Shown here: piece by piece, positions 46,475 to 55,871 of the stretch
Position numbering within the stretch: the first letter of the stretch is position 1
Layout: every line of letters begins with the position of its first letter
Assembly: GCF_017742245.1 (NCBI RefSeq)
Contig: NZ_JAGHKO010000004.1
Span: 1,380,444-1,444,443 of the forward strand
Direction: 5' to 3'
Source of the DNA: Niastella soli
Lineage (GTDB): Bacteria; Bacteroidota; Bacteroidia; Chitinophagales; Chitinophagaceae
Length of the DNA: 64,000 nucleotides
Program-made: the position numbers and the translations under genes
Notes under the pieces: model-generated
The model's database searches: none
What the model was told of the DNA's origin: nothing
What the model saw: the letters and a program-made list of their open reading frames with translations, nothing else

Positions 46475-46625
46475 ATGAAGTAGGAAGTAAGAAGTACGAT
46501 GTATGAAAATACCGACTCTTCTCACCTCCTACTTCTTCTCTTATCTCTTACCTCCTATTTCTTACTTCTTACCTCTTACTTCCTACCTCTTACTTCCTAC
46601 CTCTTACCTCCTACTTCTTCAACCC
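46475..46625 (+). repeat. pyrimidine-rich heptamer array with inverted lead
   Basis: Left arm GAAGTAGGAAGTAAGAAGTA (46478-46497) faces a long run of CTTACTT/CCTACCT heptamers (46525-46620). It lies between convergent genes and its right end supplies the last two codons and stop of the TlpA-like gene. Confidence 0.85.
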
Positions 46626-47099
46626 AACCAATCTGCCTACTTCCAAATCAATTTGTCTGTCTGTCATGGGGCGGCCAAAGAATTTTCTATAACCGGTTTT
46701 GGGATCTACATACAAGGTAGAAGGCAGGGTGCCATCCCACTTGGGATCGATCTTCGGACAAAAATAATCGGCATTGGTTTCGTTCAGCCAGAAGAATGTA
46801 GCTTCGAAATGTTTTTTCTTAATGAGATCGATGATCTTATTAGGATAACTGCTGGCAAAATCACAGCTTACCAGTAACAGTTCCACTTTTTGTTCACCGT
46901 ATTTCTTTATTGCTTCCATGAAGTAAGGTATTTCCTCAATACAGGGCGCACACCAGGTAGCCCAGCAATTCAACACAATAGGGTGATCGCTGTTTTTGAT
47001 ATACTCCTCCACTTCGGTGACCTTTACTTTTTTAATCGTTTGGGAGAATGCAAATGAAGCAATCGACAATAAACAGACTGTAATTAGTACGTGTTTCAT
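46611..47099 (-). CDS. TlpA-like thiol-disulfide reductase, secreted
   Basis: 162 residues with a signal peptide (about 1-19, ending FAFSQ). The active site is NCWATWCAPCIEEIPYF (WCAPC), and TLPSTLYVDPKTGYRKFFGR holds the cis-Pro. TlpA/ResA-type proteins reduce periplasmic disulfides, for example in cytochrome c maturation. The C-terminal Lys-Lys-stop is encoded by the edge of a heptamer array, so the original end may have been altered. It is convergent with the DUF4142 gene. Confidence 0.9.
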   Translation of the reverse strand: MKHVLITVCLLSIASFAFSQTIKKVKVTEVEEYIKNSDHPIVLNCWATWCAPCIEEIPYFMEAIKKYGEQKVELLLVSCDFASSYPNKIIDLIKKKHFEATFFWLNETNADYFCPKIDPKWDGTLPSTLYVDPKTGYRKFFGRPMTDRQIDLEVGRLVGLKK

Positions 47100-47109
47100 T
47101 TGTGATATT

Positions 47110-47184
47110 TTGGATCAAATACAAGTTTGTTATTGAGTTAGTAAGTTCATAGTTTAAAACCCAAGAACTAAAGAACTAACAAAC
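47110..47184 (+). repeat. octamer-type inverted repeat between the TlpA-like and TrmH-like genes
   Basis: GAGTTAGTAAGTTCATAGTTT faces AAGAACTAAAGAACTAAC across a short A/C-rich loop. AAGAACTA octamers also occur near 9130-9230 and 56810-56845. Confidence 0.7.
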
Positions 47185-47784
47185 TCAGGAACTTGCTTCT
47201 TCTTCTTCAAATCCCCACTTCTCTAACAACTCATTCATTTGAGGTACCGGCATACGGCTACTATCATAATGGCCCGCCAGTTTCTTTTGCCGTTGCGCTT
47301 CATACAGGGTAACAGCACAGGCTACAGAAATATTCAGCGATTTTATAATGCCCACCTGCGGAATAATAAAATTGCCATCGGCCATGGCCCTTATTTCATC
47401 ACTTACGCCCGAATGCTCGTTACCAAACACCAGCGCAATTCGGCCTGTAAAATCAATATCATACAAATTAATAGCATCACTGCTCAGGTGGGTCGTTAAG
47501 ATCCGGTCATATTTTTGACGTAAAGCCGAAAAGCAGGCCTCTGCATCGGTAAACTGGTAAACAGACAGCCATTTGGCGGCACTGCTGCTGCTTTTTGCGC
47601 CCCATTTCTTATGGCGGGGAATTTTGGTATTCAACACGTATATTTCCTGTACCCCTACCGCATCACAGGTACGCATTACAGCTGAAATATTATGCGGATC
47701 GAACACATTTTCCAATACTACCGTTAAATCACTTTGCCGCTTATTTAATACCGCCAGCAGGCGGTCATGTCTTTCAGGCGTCAT
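47185..47784 (-). CDS. TrmH/SpoU-family RNA 2'-O-methyltransferase
   Basis: Its 199 residues carry the three SPOUT motifs: VLENVFDPHNISAVMRTCDA (motif 1), ALVFGNEHSGVSDEI (motif 2) and QVGIIKSLNISVACAVTLYE (motif 3). The N-terminal RHDRLLAVLNKRQSDL is typical of tRNA Gm18 methyltransferases (TrmH), so that is the most likely activity; other SpoU targets cannot be excluded. Confidence 0.92.
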   Translation of the reverse strand: MTPERHDRLLAVLNKRQSDLTVVLENVFDPHNISAVMRTCDAVGVQEIYVLNTKIPRHKKWGAKSSSSAAKWLSVYQFTDAEACFSALRQKYDRILTTHLSSDAINLYDIDFTGRIALVFGNEHSGVSDEIRAMADGNFIIPQVGIIKSLNISVACAVTLYEAQRQKKLAGHYDSSRMPVPQMNELLEKWGFEEEEASS

Positions 47785-47804
47785 ATTTTTTATTTTGTTA
47801 CACG

Positions 47805-47920
47805 TTTCAAGTTTCAGGGTATCAGGGTTTTAATAACGGCTTGCCGGCTGTTTCCAGGGTATCAGGATAACAATATTTGTCCTGATACCTGCAACCAGCA
47901 ACCTGAATTCTATGGCTGGC
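47805..47920 (+). repeat. hairpin-forming extragenic repeat upstream of the AsmA gene
   Basis: GGTATCAGGA (about 47856-47865) is the reverse complement of TCCTGATACC (47879-47888). GGGTATCAGG also occurs at 47817. The frame across it is open but does not look like protein. Confidence 0.6.
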
Positions 47921-48001
47921 TTTTTACCTGGGTCTGTCGCCTTGTTTCTTGCTTCTTTTTCCACTACCTTCACTACCCGATTGAATGTAAACCAATTACC
48001 T

Positions 48002-51000
48002 ATGCTCAGAAAAATCCTGAAGATCACCGGAATATCCCTAGGCGTTTTGCTGGTGATCCTGTTTGTGGCCCCGTTTATCTTTAAAGGCAAGATCATTGCC
48101 ATTGCTAAAGAACAGATCAATAAGAACATCAATGCTCAGGTTGATTTTAAAGACCTCAGCCTCTCCTTTTTCCGTCATTTTCCCAGAGTTTCTGTAGCGC
48201 TTGAGGAACTACAGGTAGTAGGTACTGATGTATTTGCTAAAGATACCCTCATCAGCGCCAAAGAAATTGACGTTGCCGTTAATCTTTTCAGCGTAATCGG
48301 CGGCAAGAATATGAAAATTTATTCGGTTAATATCGATGAACCGCGTATTCATGCCCTTGTTACCAAAGAAGGCAAGGCCAACTGGGACATAGCCAAACCC
48401 GATACGGCCACTGCCGCAACCACTACCGATACGGCATCTTCCCCCTTTCAAATGAACCTGCAGCATTATGCCATCAGGAACGCGTACATCAAGTACGACG
48501 ACGCCCAATCTGGTATGAGCACTGAGCTGGTAAATTTGACACATGAAGGAAGCGGTGATTTTACCTCAGACCTGTTCACGTTGAAAACCAATACCAATGC
48601 CGATGCAGTAACCTTTGTATATGGCGGTATTCCCTACCTCAACAATACCAAAACGGGTATTGACCTGGATATTGTGGTAGATACTAAAAACAGCAAATAC
48701 TCCTGGAAAACAGAAGAGATAGCCCTGAACGGTCTAAAACTCGCAACAGACGGTTTTTTCCAGTTGGTGAATGATAGCACCTACAATATGGATATCAACT
48801 TTAAGGCGCCCTCAACCGACTTTAAAAGCATTCTGTCGTTGATCCCTGCGGTATATGCCCAGGACTTCGAAAAAATAAAAACAAGCGGTAAAGCGCTGTT
48901 CAACGGTTTTATAAAAGGCACTTATGGCGGTACGCAAATACCTGCTTACAACATCAATCTTGAGATCCAGGACGGGTTCTTCCAGTATCCTGATCTGCCC
49001 AAACCGGTGCAGCACATCAACCTGGTGTTAAAAGTGAACAATCCTGATGGGGTAACCGATAATGCAGTAGTTGATATTCCCAAGGGCCATATTGAATTCG
49101 GGACCGATCCTTTCGACTTTCATGTACTGTTTCAAAAACCATTGACCACGCAGTATATTGATGCAGGCGCTAAAGGCAAGCTCGATCTGGCCACCATTAC
49201 CCAGTTTGTAAAGTTGCCTGGCACCAAACTCGCCGGAAATCTGGATGCTGATGTACAGGCAAAAGGCAGTCTGGCCGTTGTACAAAAACAACAACCCGGG
49301 GATTTTACGGCCAAAGGATATATCGACATCAGCAAACTGTTTTATTCATCAACAGATTTTCCGCAGCCCATTCAGAATACCAGTGCGAGAATAAATTTTG
49401 AAAGTCCTGATGCATTGGCCGATCATGCAGTGATCACCATTCCTACAGCACACATTGAAATAGGAAAAGACGTGGTTGACCTGAGCCTGTTGTTGAAAAC
49501 ACTGGCCTCCAATCCTTATTTTGATGGAACCGCCAAAGGCTCGTTCAACCTGGCTAATGTAGCCCAGTTCTATAAATTTGAACCAGGCACTTCACTGGCA
49601 GGTAACCTGAACGCCAATGTATCGGTAAAGGGCAATAAATCAGCTATCGATAAAAGCCAGTACGATGCCATACAAACTGCCGGTACCGTACAGGTTACTA
49701 ACGTAAGCTATAAATCGAAAGATTATCCCGATGGCGTTAACCTGAAAAATACCCAGCTCACCTTCAACCCTAAAAATGTTACGGTGAACGATGTGACCGG
49801 TAATTTCCAGGGAACCAATTTCAATGCCAATGGCCACTTCGATAACCTGATCGGTTATGCGTTGAAAGATGAAACATTAGCCGGGGTGTTGAATGTGTCG
49901 GCTGATAAAGTAGACCTCAACAAATTAATGGGTACAACTCCCGCTACCGCTCCGGCCACTGCAGCCAAAGACACCGCAGCTACGACTGCTACACCTGCAG
50001 CCGGTGAACCGTTTGCAGTTCCCAAAAACCTGAACCTTACGCTTAATGCCAAGGCAGGTGATGTCAAATACGACAAGGTAGATTACAAGAATATTGCTGG
50101 CACACTTGCGGTGAAAGACGAGACCGTTAGTATGAAGGATGTAAAAATGGAAGCCCTTGACGGCACCATTGCATTGGGTGGCTCCTACTCTACCAAGGAA
50201 AGTAAAAAGAAACCCGCTATTTCGCTTACCTATGACATTCAGAGCCTGGATATTCAGAAAACTTTCCTGGCCTACAATACCGTTCAAAAGCTGATGCCCA
50301 TTGGTCAGTTCATTTCAGGTAAGTTAACATCGAAGCTTACCCTGAATGGCAAGCTGGGTGAAACCATGATGCCCGATCTGAGCTCGCTTACGGGTAACGG
50401 ATCATTGTTGTTGCTGGAAGGGGTGCTTAACAAATTTGCGCCCTTAGATAAACTGGCCAGTGCGCTTGATATCAGCAGCCTGAAAGCAATATCCCTGAAA
50501 GATGTAAAAAGTTATTTTGATATAGCCGATGGAAAAGTGTTTGTAAAGCCTTTCAATGTAAAGGTGCAGGACATGGATATGGAAATTGGTGGCAAACATG
50601 GCCTCGATCAATCGATCGATTATGTGATCAACATGAAAGTACCACGTGAAAAGCTGGGCAGCAAAGCCAATGCCCTGGTGAATAACCTGGTAACACAAGC
50701 CAACACCAAAGGTATTCCCGTTAAAGTGAGTGATATGGTGAACTTCAAGGTAAACCTGGGTGGTAGTATTACCAGCCCAACGGTAAAGACCGACCTGGCT
50801 GGTTCAGGTAATTCCCTGGCCGATGATATGAAGGACCAGGCAAAAGAATTGGTACAGGCGCAAAAAGCGGCAGCAAAAGACACCTTACAATCTGTAAAGA
50901 ACCAGGCCGTGCAGGCAGGTAAAGACTACCTGACCAAGCAATTACTGGGTCAAAAAGACAGTACGGGTACAAAAGACAGCGCTACAAAAACCACCAAGCA

Positions 51001-51058
51001 AAAGGCGGAAGAATCGGTTAAAGGCCTGATGAAAGGGCTGTTTAAGAAAAAAAATTAG
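48002..51058 (+). CDS. AsmA-family envelope protein
   Basis: The start is taken at the ATG at 48002 (MLRKILKITGISLGVLLVIL), giving 1018 residues and a clean N-terminal membrane helix; the upstream 30 residues come from repeat-derived frame. Residues ~30-900 form repetitive beta-rich AsmA-like segments (VDFKDLSLSFFRHFPRVSVA; IDISKLFYSSTDFPQP; LTLNAKAGDVKYDKVDYKNI). The C-terminal ~130 residues are Ala/Lys/Gln-rich helix. AsmA-like proteins are large inner-membrane-anchored periplasmic bridges thought to move phospholipid to the outer membrane. Confidence 0.9.
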   Translation: MLRKILKITGISLGVLLVILFVAPFIFKGKIIAIAKEQINKNINAQVDFKDLSLSFFRHFPRVSVALEELQVVGTDVFAKDTLISAKEIDVAVNLFSVIGGKNMKIYSVNIDEPRIHALVTKEGKANWDIAKPDTATAATTTDTASSPFQMNLQHYAIRNAYIKYDDAQSGMSTELVNLTHEGSGDFTSDLFTLKTNTNADAVTFVYGGIPYLNNTKTGIDLDIVVDTKNSKYSWKTEEIALNGLKLATDGFFQLVNDSTYNMDINFKAPSTDFKSILSLIPAVYAQDFEKIKTSGKALFNGFIKGTYGGTQIPAYNINLEIQDGFFQYPDLPKPVQHINLVLKVNNPDGVTDNAVVDIPKGHIEFGTDPFDFHVLFQKPLTTQYIDAGAKGKLDLATITQFVKLPGTKLAGNLDADVQAKGSLAVVQKQQPGDFTAKGYIDISKLFYSSTDFPQPIQNTSARINFESPDALADHAVITIPTAHIEIGKDVVDLSLLLKTLASNPYFDGTAKGSFNLANVAQFYKFEPGTSLAGNLNANVSVKGNKSAIDKSQYDAIQTAGTVQVTNVSYKSKDYPDGVNLKNTQLTFNPKNVTVNDVTGNFQGTNFNANGHFDNLIGYALKDETLAGVLNVSADKVDLNKLMGTTPATAPATAAKDTAATTATPAAGEPFAVPKNLNLTLNAKAGDVKYDKVDYKNIAGTLAVKDETVSMKDVKMEALDGTIALGGSYSTKESKKKPAISLTYDIQSLDIQKTFLAYNTVQKLMPIGQFISGKLTSKLTLNGKLGETMMPDLSSLTGNGSLLLLEGVLNKFAPLDKLASALDISSLKAISLKDVKSYFDIADGKVFVKPFNVKVQDMDMEIGGKHGLDQSIDYVINMKVPREKLGSKANALVNNLVTQANTKGIPVKVSDMVNFKVNLGGSITSPTVKTDLAGSGNSLADDMKDQAKELVQAQKAAAKDTLQSVKNQAVQAGKDYLTKQLLGQKDSTGTKDSATKTTKQKAEESVKGLMKGLFKKKN

Positions 51059-51085
51059 TATATAAACGTAAAAAATACGTTACGG

Positions 51086-51120
51086 GTCCCGTTCTGGTTA
51101 AACCAGGACGGGACTTTTTC
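51086..51120 (+). terminator. intrinsic terminator after the AsmA gene
   Basis: GTCCCGTTCTGGTT faces AACCAGGACGGGAC (51086-51114), nearly perfect, followed by five T. A second palindrome, CTCCGACGCGTCGGAG (about 51136-51151), follows. Confidence 0.88.
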
Positions 51121-51304
51121 ATTAGTGACAGGGCACTCCGACGCGTCGGAGCGCCATTTTAGGGGGTACAAGCGGACGCTTACGCCATTTCAGGAATTCC
51201 TTTTTTTGTAACAGCTTATCCCCAACCGGGTCAAATGCCCGCCAAAAGCGACTTCAGCAAATGCCGCAAAGCGGGAACCGTTTTAAATTCCATCTGGTTT
51301 CCCT

Positions 51305-51312
51305 TATATTTG
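51305..51312 (+). promoter_or_regulatory. candidate -7 promoter element (TATATTTG) for hppA
   Basis: TATATTTG matches TAnnTTTG, 38 bases upstream of the hppA start codon. The -33 partner is weak. Confidence 0.45.
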
Positions 51313-51350
51313 TTCACCTTATAAAAATCTAGCGATTAAGAATCAAAACT

Positions 51351-53603
51351 ATGGACAAACTGTTCTACTTAGTGCCCGCAATGGGCGTTGTCGGCTTGCT
51401 GTATACTTTCATCAAATTCAAGTGGGTTTCTAACCAGGATGCGGGCTCCGACCGCATGAAAGAGATCAGCACATACATAGCACAAGGTGCAATGGCCTTT
51501 CTACGTGCCGAATGGAAAATTCTCGCCTATTTCGTTGCTATCGTTGCCGTTTTGTTGGGTATAATGGCCAGCGCCAATCCAGACTCGCATTGGGCAATTG
51601 CTATCGCATTCATTATTGGCGCCATCTTCAGTGCAACAGCCGGATACATTGGTATGCGGGTGGCTACCAAAGCCAACGTGCGTACTGCCAATGCAGCCCG
51701 TACCAGTTTAAGCAAAGCCCTGGCCGTATCTTTTACCGGTGGCTCTGTTATGGGTTTGGGCGTGGCAGGCTTGGCGGTGTTAGGCTTAAGCAGTTTGTTT
51801 ATCATTCTTAAAATGTGGTTTGCACCGGAAGCTTCGGTGAACTCTGTAGAAATGATGCGGACAATTGAAGTACTGACTGGTTTTTCATTAGGCGCTGAAT
51901 CAATTGCCCTGTTTGCCCGCGTAGGCGGTGGTATTTATACCAAGGCTGCCGACGTAGGTGCTGACCTGGTAGGTAAAGTGGAAGCTGGTATTCCTGAGGA
52001 TGATCCACGCAACCCCGCAACCATTGCCGATAACGTGGGTGATAACGTAGGCGATGTAGCCGGTATGGGCGCTGACCTGTTCGGTTCTTATGTAGCCACT
52101 GTTTTAGCTACCATGGTGTTGGGCCGCGAAGCGGTTGTTGCTGATACATTCGGGGGCATGTCGCTGATATTATTGCCCATGCTGATTGCCGGCGCAGGTA
52201 TCCTGTTTTCAATAATAGGGACCTTCTTTGTACGCATCAGCGAATCGGCCGGTGTGAATACCAGCACGGTACAAAGAGCGTTGAACATGGGTAACTGGGG
52301 TTCCATCATCCTTACTGCCATTGCCTCTATAGGACTGGTGTTCTGGATACTGCCGGAAGGTGATTTTCACCTGGTACGGGATACGCAGAACGGCACCCTG
52401 ATAGAAGGGGCCAAGATCTTTACCCGCGAAGGCATTCTGGGTGCTATTGTGGTAGGTTTGGTAGTGGGTACATTAATGAGTATCATCACTGAATATTATA
52501 CAGCTATGGGTAAACGTCCGGTGCTGAGCATCGTACGTCAATCGGGTACCGGCCACGCAACAAACGTAATTGGTGGTTTGGCGGTAGGTATGGAAAGTAC
52601 CTTGTTGCCCATTCTTGTACTGGCCGGTGGTATCTGGGGTTCTTACCAATGCGCCGGTTTATATGGTGTAGGTATTGCCGCTGCCGGTATGATGGCCACC
52701 ACAGCCATGCAGTTAGCGATCGACGCCTTTGGCCCTATTGCCGATAATGCTGGTGGTATTGCTGAAATGAGCGAATTGCCAAAAGAGGTGCGCGAAAAAA
52801 CCGATGTACTGGATGCTGTAGGTAACACTACCGCCGCTACCGGTAAAGGGTTTGCGATCGCCTCTGCAGCATTGACCGCACTGGCCCTGTTTGCAGCATT
52901 TGTAGGTGTAGCTAAAATTCCAGGTATCAATATCTATAAAGCCGATGTACTGGCAGCGCTGTTTGTAGGCGGTATGATCCCCTTCATTTTCTCTTCACTG
53001 GCCATACGGGCAGTAGGAGAAGCAGCCATGGCCATGGTGGAAGAAGTGCGTCGCCAATTCCGTACCATTCCAGGTATTATGGAAGGTAAAGGCAAACCTG
53101 AATACGACAAATGTGTAGCCATCTCTACTGATGCCTCTATCAAAAAAATGATGTTGCCGGGTGCAATAGCCATTGTTGCCCCACTGATCATTGGTTTCCT
53201 GATGGGACCCGAAGCATTAGGTGGTTTTCTGGCTGGCGCTACCGTTAGTGGCGTATTAATGGGTATGTTCCAGAACAACGCCGGTGGCGCCTGGGATAAC
53301 GCCAAGAAGTCTTTTGAAAAGGGTGTAGAGATCAATGGTCAGATCTATTATAAGAAAAGTGAACCCCATAAGGCTTCAGTAACGGGTGATACAGTAGGTG
53401 ATCCGTTTAAAGATACATCTGGTCCATCAATGAATATCCTTATCAAATTGATGTCAATTGTGTCGCTGGTAATAGCGCCTACCCTGGCCCAGCTTCATGG
53501 TAACGGTGATACGCATACTGTACATACAGAAAAGAAAACCGTAATACCTGAACATACCCGTGATCTAACAAATACTTATACAGTAGAAAAAAAGCTTAAT
53601 TAA
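51351..53603 (+). CDS. hppA: membrane-bound ion-translocating pyrophosphatase
   Basis: 750 residues and about 16 membrane helices. The catalytic loop reads [20 protein letters not shown] followed by [20 protein letters not shown], and a second acidic motif [16 protein letters not shown] follows. The segment [10 protein letters not shown] has Ala at the position that is Lys in K+-independent enzymes, so this is expected to be a K+-dependent type pumping Na+ and/or H+ with pyrophosphate. The extra C-terminal tail ([14 protein letters not shown]) is short and polar. It is monocistronic. Confidence 0.96.
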   Translation: MDKLFYLVPAMGVVGLLYTFIKFKWVSNQDAGSDRMKEISTYIAQGAMAFLRAEWKILAYFVAIVAVLLGIMASANPDSHWAIAIAFIIGAIFSATAGYIGMRVATKANVRTANAARTSLSKALAVSFTGGSVMGLGVAGLAVLGLSSLFIILKMWFAPEASVNSVEMMRTIEVLTGFSLGAESIALFARVGGGIYTKAADVGADLVGKVEAGIPEDDPRNPATIADNVGDNVGDVAGMGADLFGSYVATVLATMVLGREAVVADTFGGMSLILLPMLIAGAGILFSIIGTFFVRISESAGVNTSTVQRALNMGNWGSIILTAIASIGLVFWILPEGDFHLVRDTQNGTLIEGAKIFTREGILGAIVVGLVVGTLMSIITEYYTAMGKRPVLSIVRQSGTGHATNVIGGLAVGMESTLLPILVLAGGIWGSYQCAGLYGVGIAAAGMMATTAMQLAIDAFGPIADNAGGIAEMSELPKEVREKTDVLDAVGNTTAATGKGFAIASAALTALALFAAFVGVAKIPGINIYKADVLAALFVGGMIPFIFSSLAIRAVGEAAMAMVEEVRRQFRTIPGIMEGKGKPEYDKCVAISTDASIKKMMLPGAIAIVAPLIIGFLMGPEALGGFLAGATVSGVLMGMFQNNAGGAWDNAKKSFEKGVEINGQIYYKKSEPHKASVTGDTVGDPFKDTSGPSMNILIKLMSIVSLVIAPTLAQLHGNGDTHTVHTEKKTVIPEHTRDLTNTYTVEKKLN

Positions 53604-53643
53604 GAATTACAAAAAAATTCTTACAATATTCAATCAACGACAT

Positions 53644-53651
53644 TATCTTTG
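53644..53651 (+). promoter_or_regulatory. promoter-like element (TATCTTTG) between hppA and its terminator
   Basis: TATCTTTG matches TAnnTTTG on the plus strand but no plus-strand gene follows; a terminator begins 41 bases later. It could start a roughly 70-nt RNA. Confidence 0.3.
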
Positions 53652-53657
53652 GAGTAA

Positions 53658-53727
53658 CAACTTAAGGCACTATATCATACCAAATACCAACGTCCCCATG
53701 TTTCTACATCGGGGACCCTTTTTTTTA
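53658..53727 (+). ncRNA. candidate short RNA downstream of hppA
   Basis: The interval runs from a promoter-like TATCTTTG to the T-run of an intrinsic terminator (hairpin 53692-53716). There is no open frame of note. It may simply be the 3' untranslated end of hppA. Confidence 0.25.
53692..53726 (+). terminator. intrinsic terminator downstream of hppA
   Basis: GTCCCCATGT pairs with ACATCGGGGAC (one bulged C) around TTCT, followed by CC and eight T. Confidence 0.88.
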
Positions 53728-53842
53728 TAGGGCCTACCCTACTAGTTTACACTTATAAAACAGCTTACTTCCGTTCTTTTATTACCACAATAACCCCTCG
53801 TTAAAGCAAAATGCTACATACTAACCCTTAAGCTGGATTTCA

Positions 53843-53892
53843 TTTTCGCATTTTCACATTTTCACATTTGCACACTTGCACATTTGCACATC
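53843..53892 (+). repeat. octamer array (CATTTTCA / CATTTGCA)
   Basis: Five to six 8-bp units: CATTTTCA, CATTTTCA, CATTTGCA, CACTTGCA, CATTTGCA, CATCA. The array runs up to the stop codon of the convergent outer-membrane protein gene. Confidence 0.85.
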
Positions 53893-55699
53893 ACTTAACT
53901 AACGCAAACCAGGGAGGTTGCACAAACGAGCCTGTAGATTTTACACGGAGGTTGCTACTCATAGTAAGAGTTACATTATTTACACCATATATTGTATGGG
54001 GGAACCAGGTAACGCGGGCTTCAATGGTACCGAAGATCAGGTTTTCGTTGCGGGTTCTTACTCCGCCTCCTAACGAGGGAAAAAAACCACCCTGCCAAAT
54101 ACCGAGCCGTTGAGGTGTCATAAGGGTAGCCCTGGCAAAGGCCAGAAAGGCGAGTTTGAAACCCAGGATGCTCCACCTCGTATACAAAACAGTTTCTGTA
54201 CCAAGTGAAAGACGCTGTCTGGCCCCTATACTATCAGTACTGAAGTTATCCAACCCATACTCGTTGTTGATATGCAGTGGTTCATATACATGTTGGTTGT
54301 AAATACCCACATAACTGATATTGGTATACTGCCTGATCTTGAACTTGGTAAAATCCCTTAAACGGCTGTACCATGTAAAATTCAGCAAGGTGCTGTTATC
54401 CTGAAATTCCTTTTTATAAAAATTAGTACCCAACGCCAGGGTATAGTTCCAGTAATTTCCATGCTTATCAACCAGCCAGTGATCAAACTCCCACCCTGCA
54501 TACATACGCCGCAGGCTATCAGTCTGTACGGGGCCAATGGTCACCTTACGCGTCATACCTACCGGAAGGTCTTCTGTTCTACCAAACCCATAAATGTAAT
54601 TGGTTTTGTAAAAGTTGATCTTATACCAGGTCAACTGCCCCAGCACATATCGCTTATTGGTATAACGGGGATCGAAGGAATCCAGTTTGGGAAACTGGTC
54701 GAAATGCTGATCGAAATAACGCATAGATACAAACCGGCGGCTGCGATCATCTTTTCCTATTCTCTTTTGTTTATGCACACCAATATTGTAACCCAGCCAC
54801 ACATCGCCTAACTGGTATTTATATTCGTTGAACAACGTGACGGGTTTTTCAAATACATTAGTGCTCTGGTTCCAGCTCAATTGCAAACCGCCTGCAAAGC
54901 GGGCATTGGGCGTATACAATGGCCTGTCGAGTTTCAGGTAGTACGCTCTTTCATTTTCAGTACCCAGCGAAGCGCCCTGGTCAATGGCAGTATAGGCAAC
55001 CTCTGCATTTATAAATGAACCGGCTACGCTGGTTTTACGATATCTTATTTCAGAACCCAATGGCGGGTGACGGTTATGATCGTATAACTGCGTATACTGT
55101 AAGCGTTGCGCCAGGCCCAGGAAATTGGCATCATAAATAGAAGCCTTCACATGACTAACTCCCGAAGTTTCTATTTCAGCCCCCCAGCTAAACACATCGC
55201 GCAAACGAACATACAGGTCAACCGAATCGGGATATTCTTCAACGGGGCGCACCACTATACGGGCATCTTTTATAAAATTCTGATCACGCAAAAAACGTTC
55301 ATTATCCGCCAGCCGGTAAGGATCCACCAGTTGCCCTTTCTTTACAAACAACATTTCCCGAATGATCCAATCCTTTGTATTGGATTGTAACCTGTCTGCC
55401 ACCCGGGTTAGGGTGCTTACGATGCCCCTGGCCGTATCCAGCACATCTTCACTAAATGACAAGTTCACTATATAAATATACCGGATCCCCTTGCCAGCAT
55501 ATGGCTTAAAGCTCTGTTCACTTTTTTGCATAAAGGTAGAATCCTCTCTCACCCCTTCCACCTTCACAAAACTGTGGTAAATATCATGCGTCAGTCTGCC
55601 GAGCCCCGTTTTCTTCTTCGTACTATCCTGGGCATGTACACCGATAAATGGTACAATAAAGACAAAAGAACATAGTATGTATCGAAGCGGTTTGGGCAT
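53891..55699 (-). CDS. BamA/TamA-like outer-membrane protein with POTRA-like domain
   Basis: The protein has 602 residues with a signal peptide (about 1-23, FIGVHAQ). A POTRA-like segment follows (about 75-165; IIREMLFVKKGQLVDPYRLA, ERFLRDQNFIKDARIVV, VDLYVRLRDVFSWGAEIE). The rest looks like a 16-stranded barrel of the Omp85 superfamily with many Tyr/Trp/Phe alternations (RYRKTSVAGSFINAEVAYTA). Only one or two POTRAs are present, so it is not the main BamA. It may help insert or secrete specific surface proteins. Confidence 0.82.
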   Translation of the reverse strand: MPKPLRYILCSFVFIVPFIGVHAQDSTKKKTGLGRLTHDIYHSFVKVEGVREDSTFMQKSEQSFKPYAGKGIRYIYIVNLSFSEDVLDTARGIVSTLTRVADRLQSNTKDWIIREMLFVKKGQLVDPYRLADNERFLRDQNFIKDARIVVRPVEEYPDSVDLYVRLRDVFSWGAEIETSGVSHVKASIYDANFLGLAQRLQYTQLYDHNRHPPLGSEIRYRKTSVAGSFINAEVAYTAIDQGASLGTENERAYYLKLDRPLYTPNARFAGGLQLSWNQSTNVFEKPVTLFNEYKYQLGDVWLGYNIGVHKQKRIGKDDRSRRFVSMRYFDQHFDQFPKLDSFDPRYTNKRYVLGQLTWYKINFYKTNYIYGFGRTEDLPVGMTRKVTIGPVQTDSLRRMYAGWEFDHWLVDKHGNYWNYTLALGTNFYKKEFQDNSTLLNFTWYSRLRDFTKFKIRQYTNISYVGIYNQHVYEPLHINNEYGLDNFSTDSIGARQRLSLGTETVLYTRWSILGFKLAFLAFARATLMTPQRLGIWQGGFFPSLGGGVRTRNENLIFGTIEARVTWFPHTIYGVNNVTLTMSSNLRVKSTGSFVQPPWFALVK

Positions 55700-55834
55700 A
55701 TTTTAGGTTGATTACATAGGGCTTAGGCATGACAATTAACGATTTATACCTTCCCATTGTTTACATACATCAATTATACCATTATACGTATTATAATATA
55801 GGCCCGTTGGCCAAAGCTGATGTAGAAAAAAATC

Positions 55835-55842
55835 TACTTTTG
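55835..55842 (+). promoter_or_regulatory. candidate -7 promoter element (TACTTTTG)
   Basis: TACTTTTG matches TAnnTTTG, 29 bases upstream of the ATG at 55872. Confidence 0.45.
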
Positions 55843-55871
55843 TGTAAACCGGACCGTTAAACAGCTTGCAT

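Noticed and set aside
47912..48001. N-terminal extension of the AsmA protein
   Set aside because: The start at 48002 gives a proper membrane anchor; the upstream frame is intergenic.
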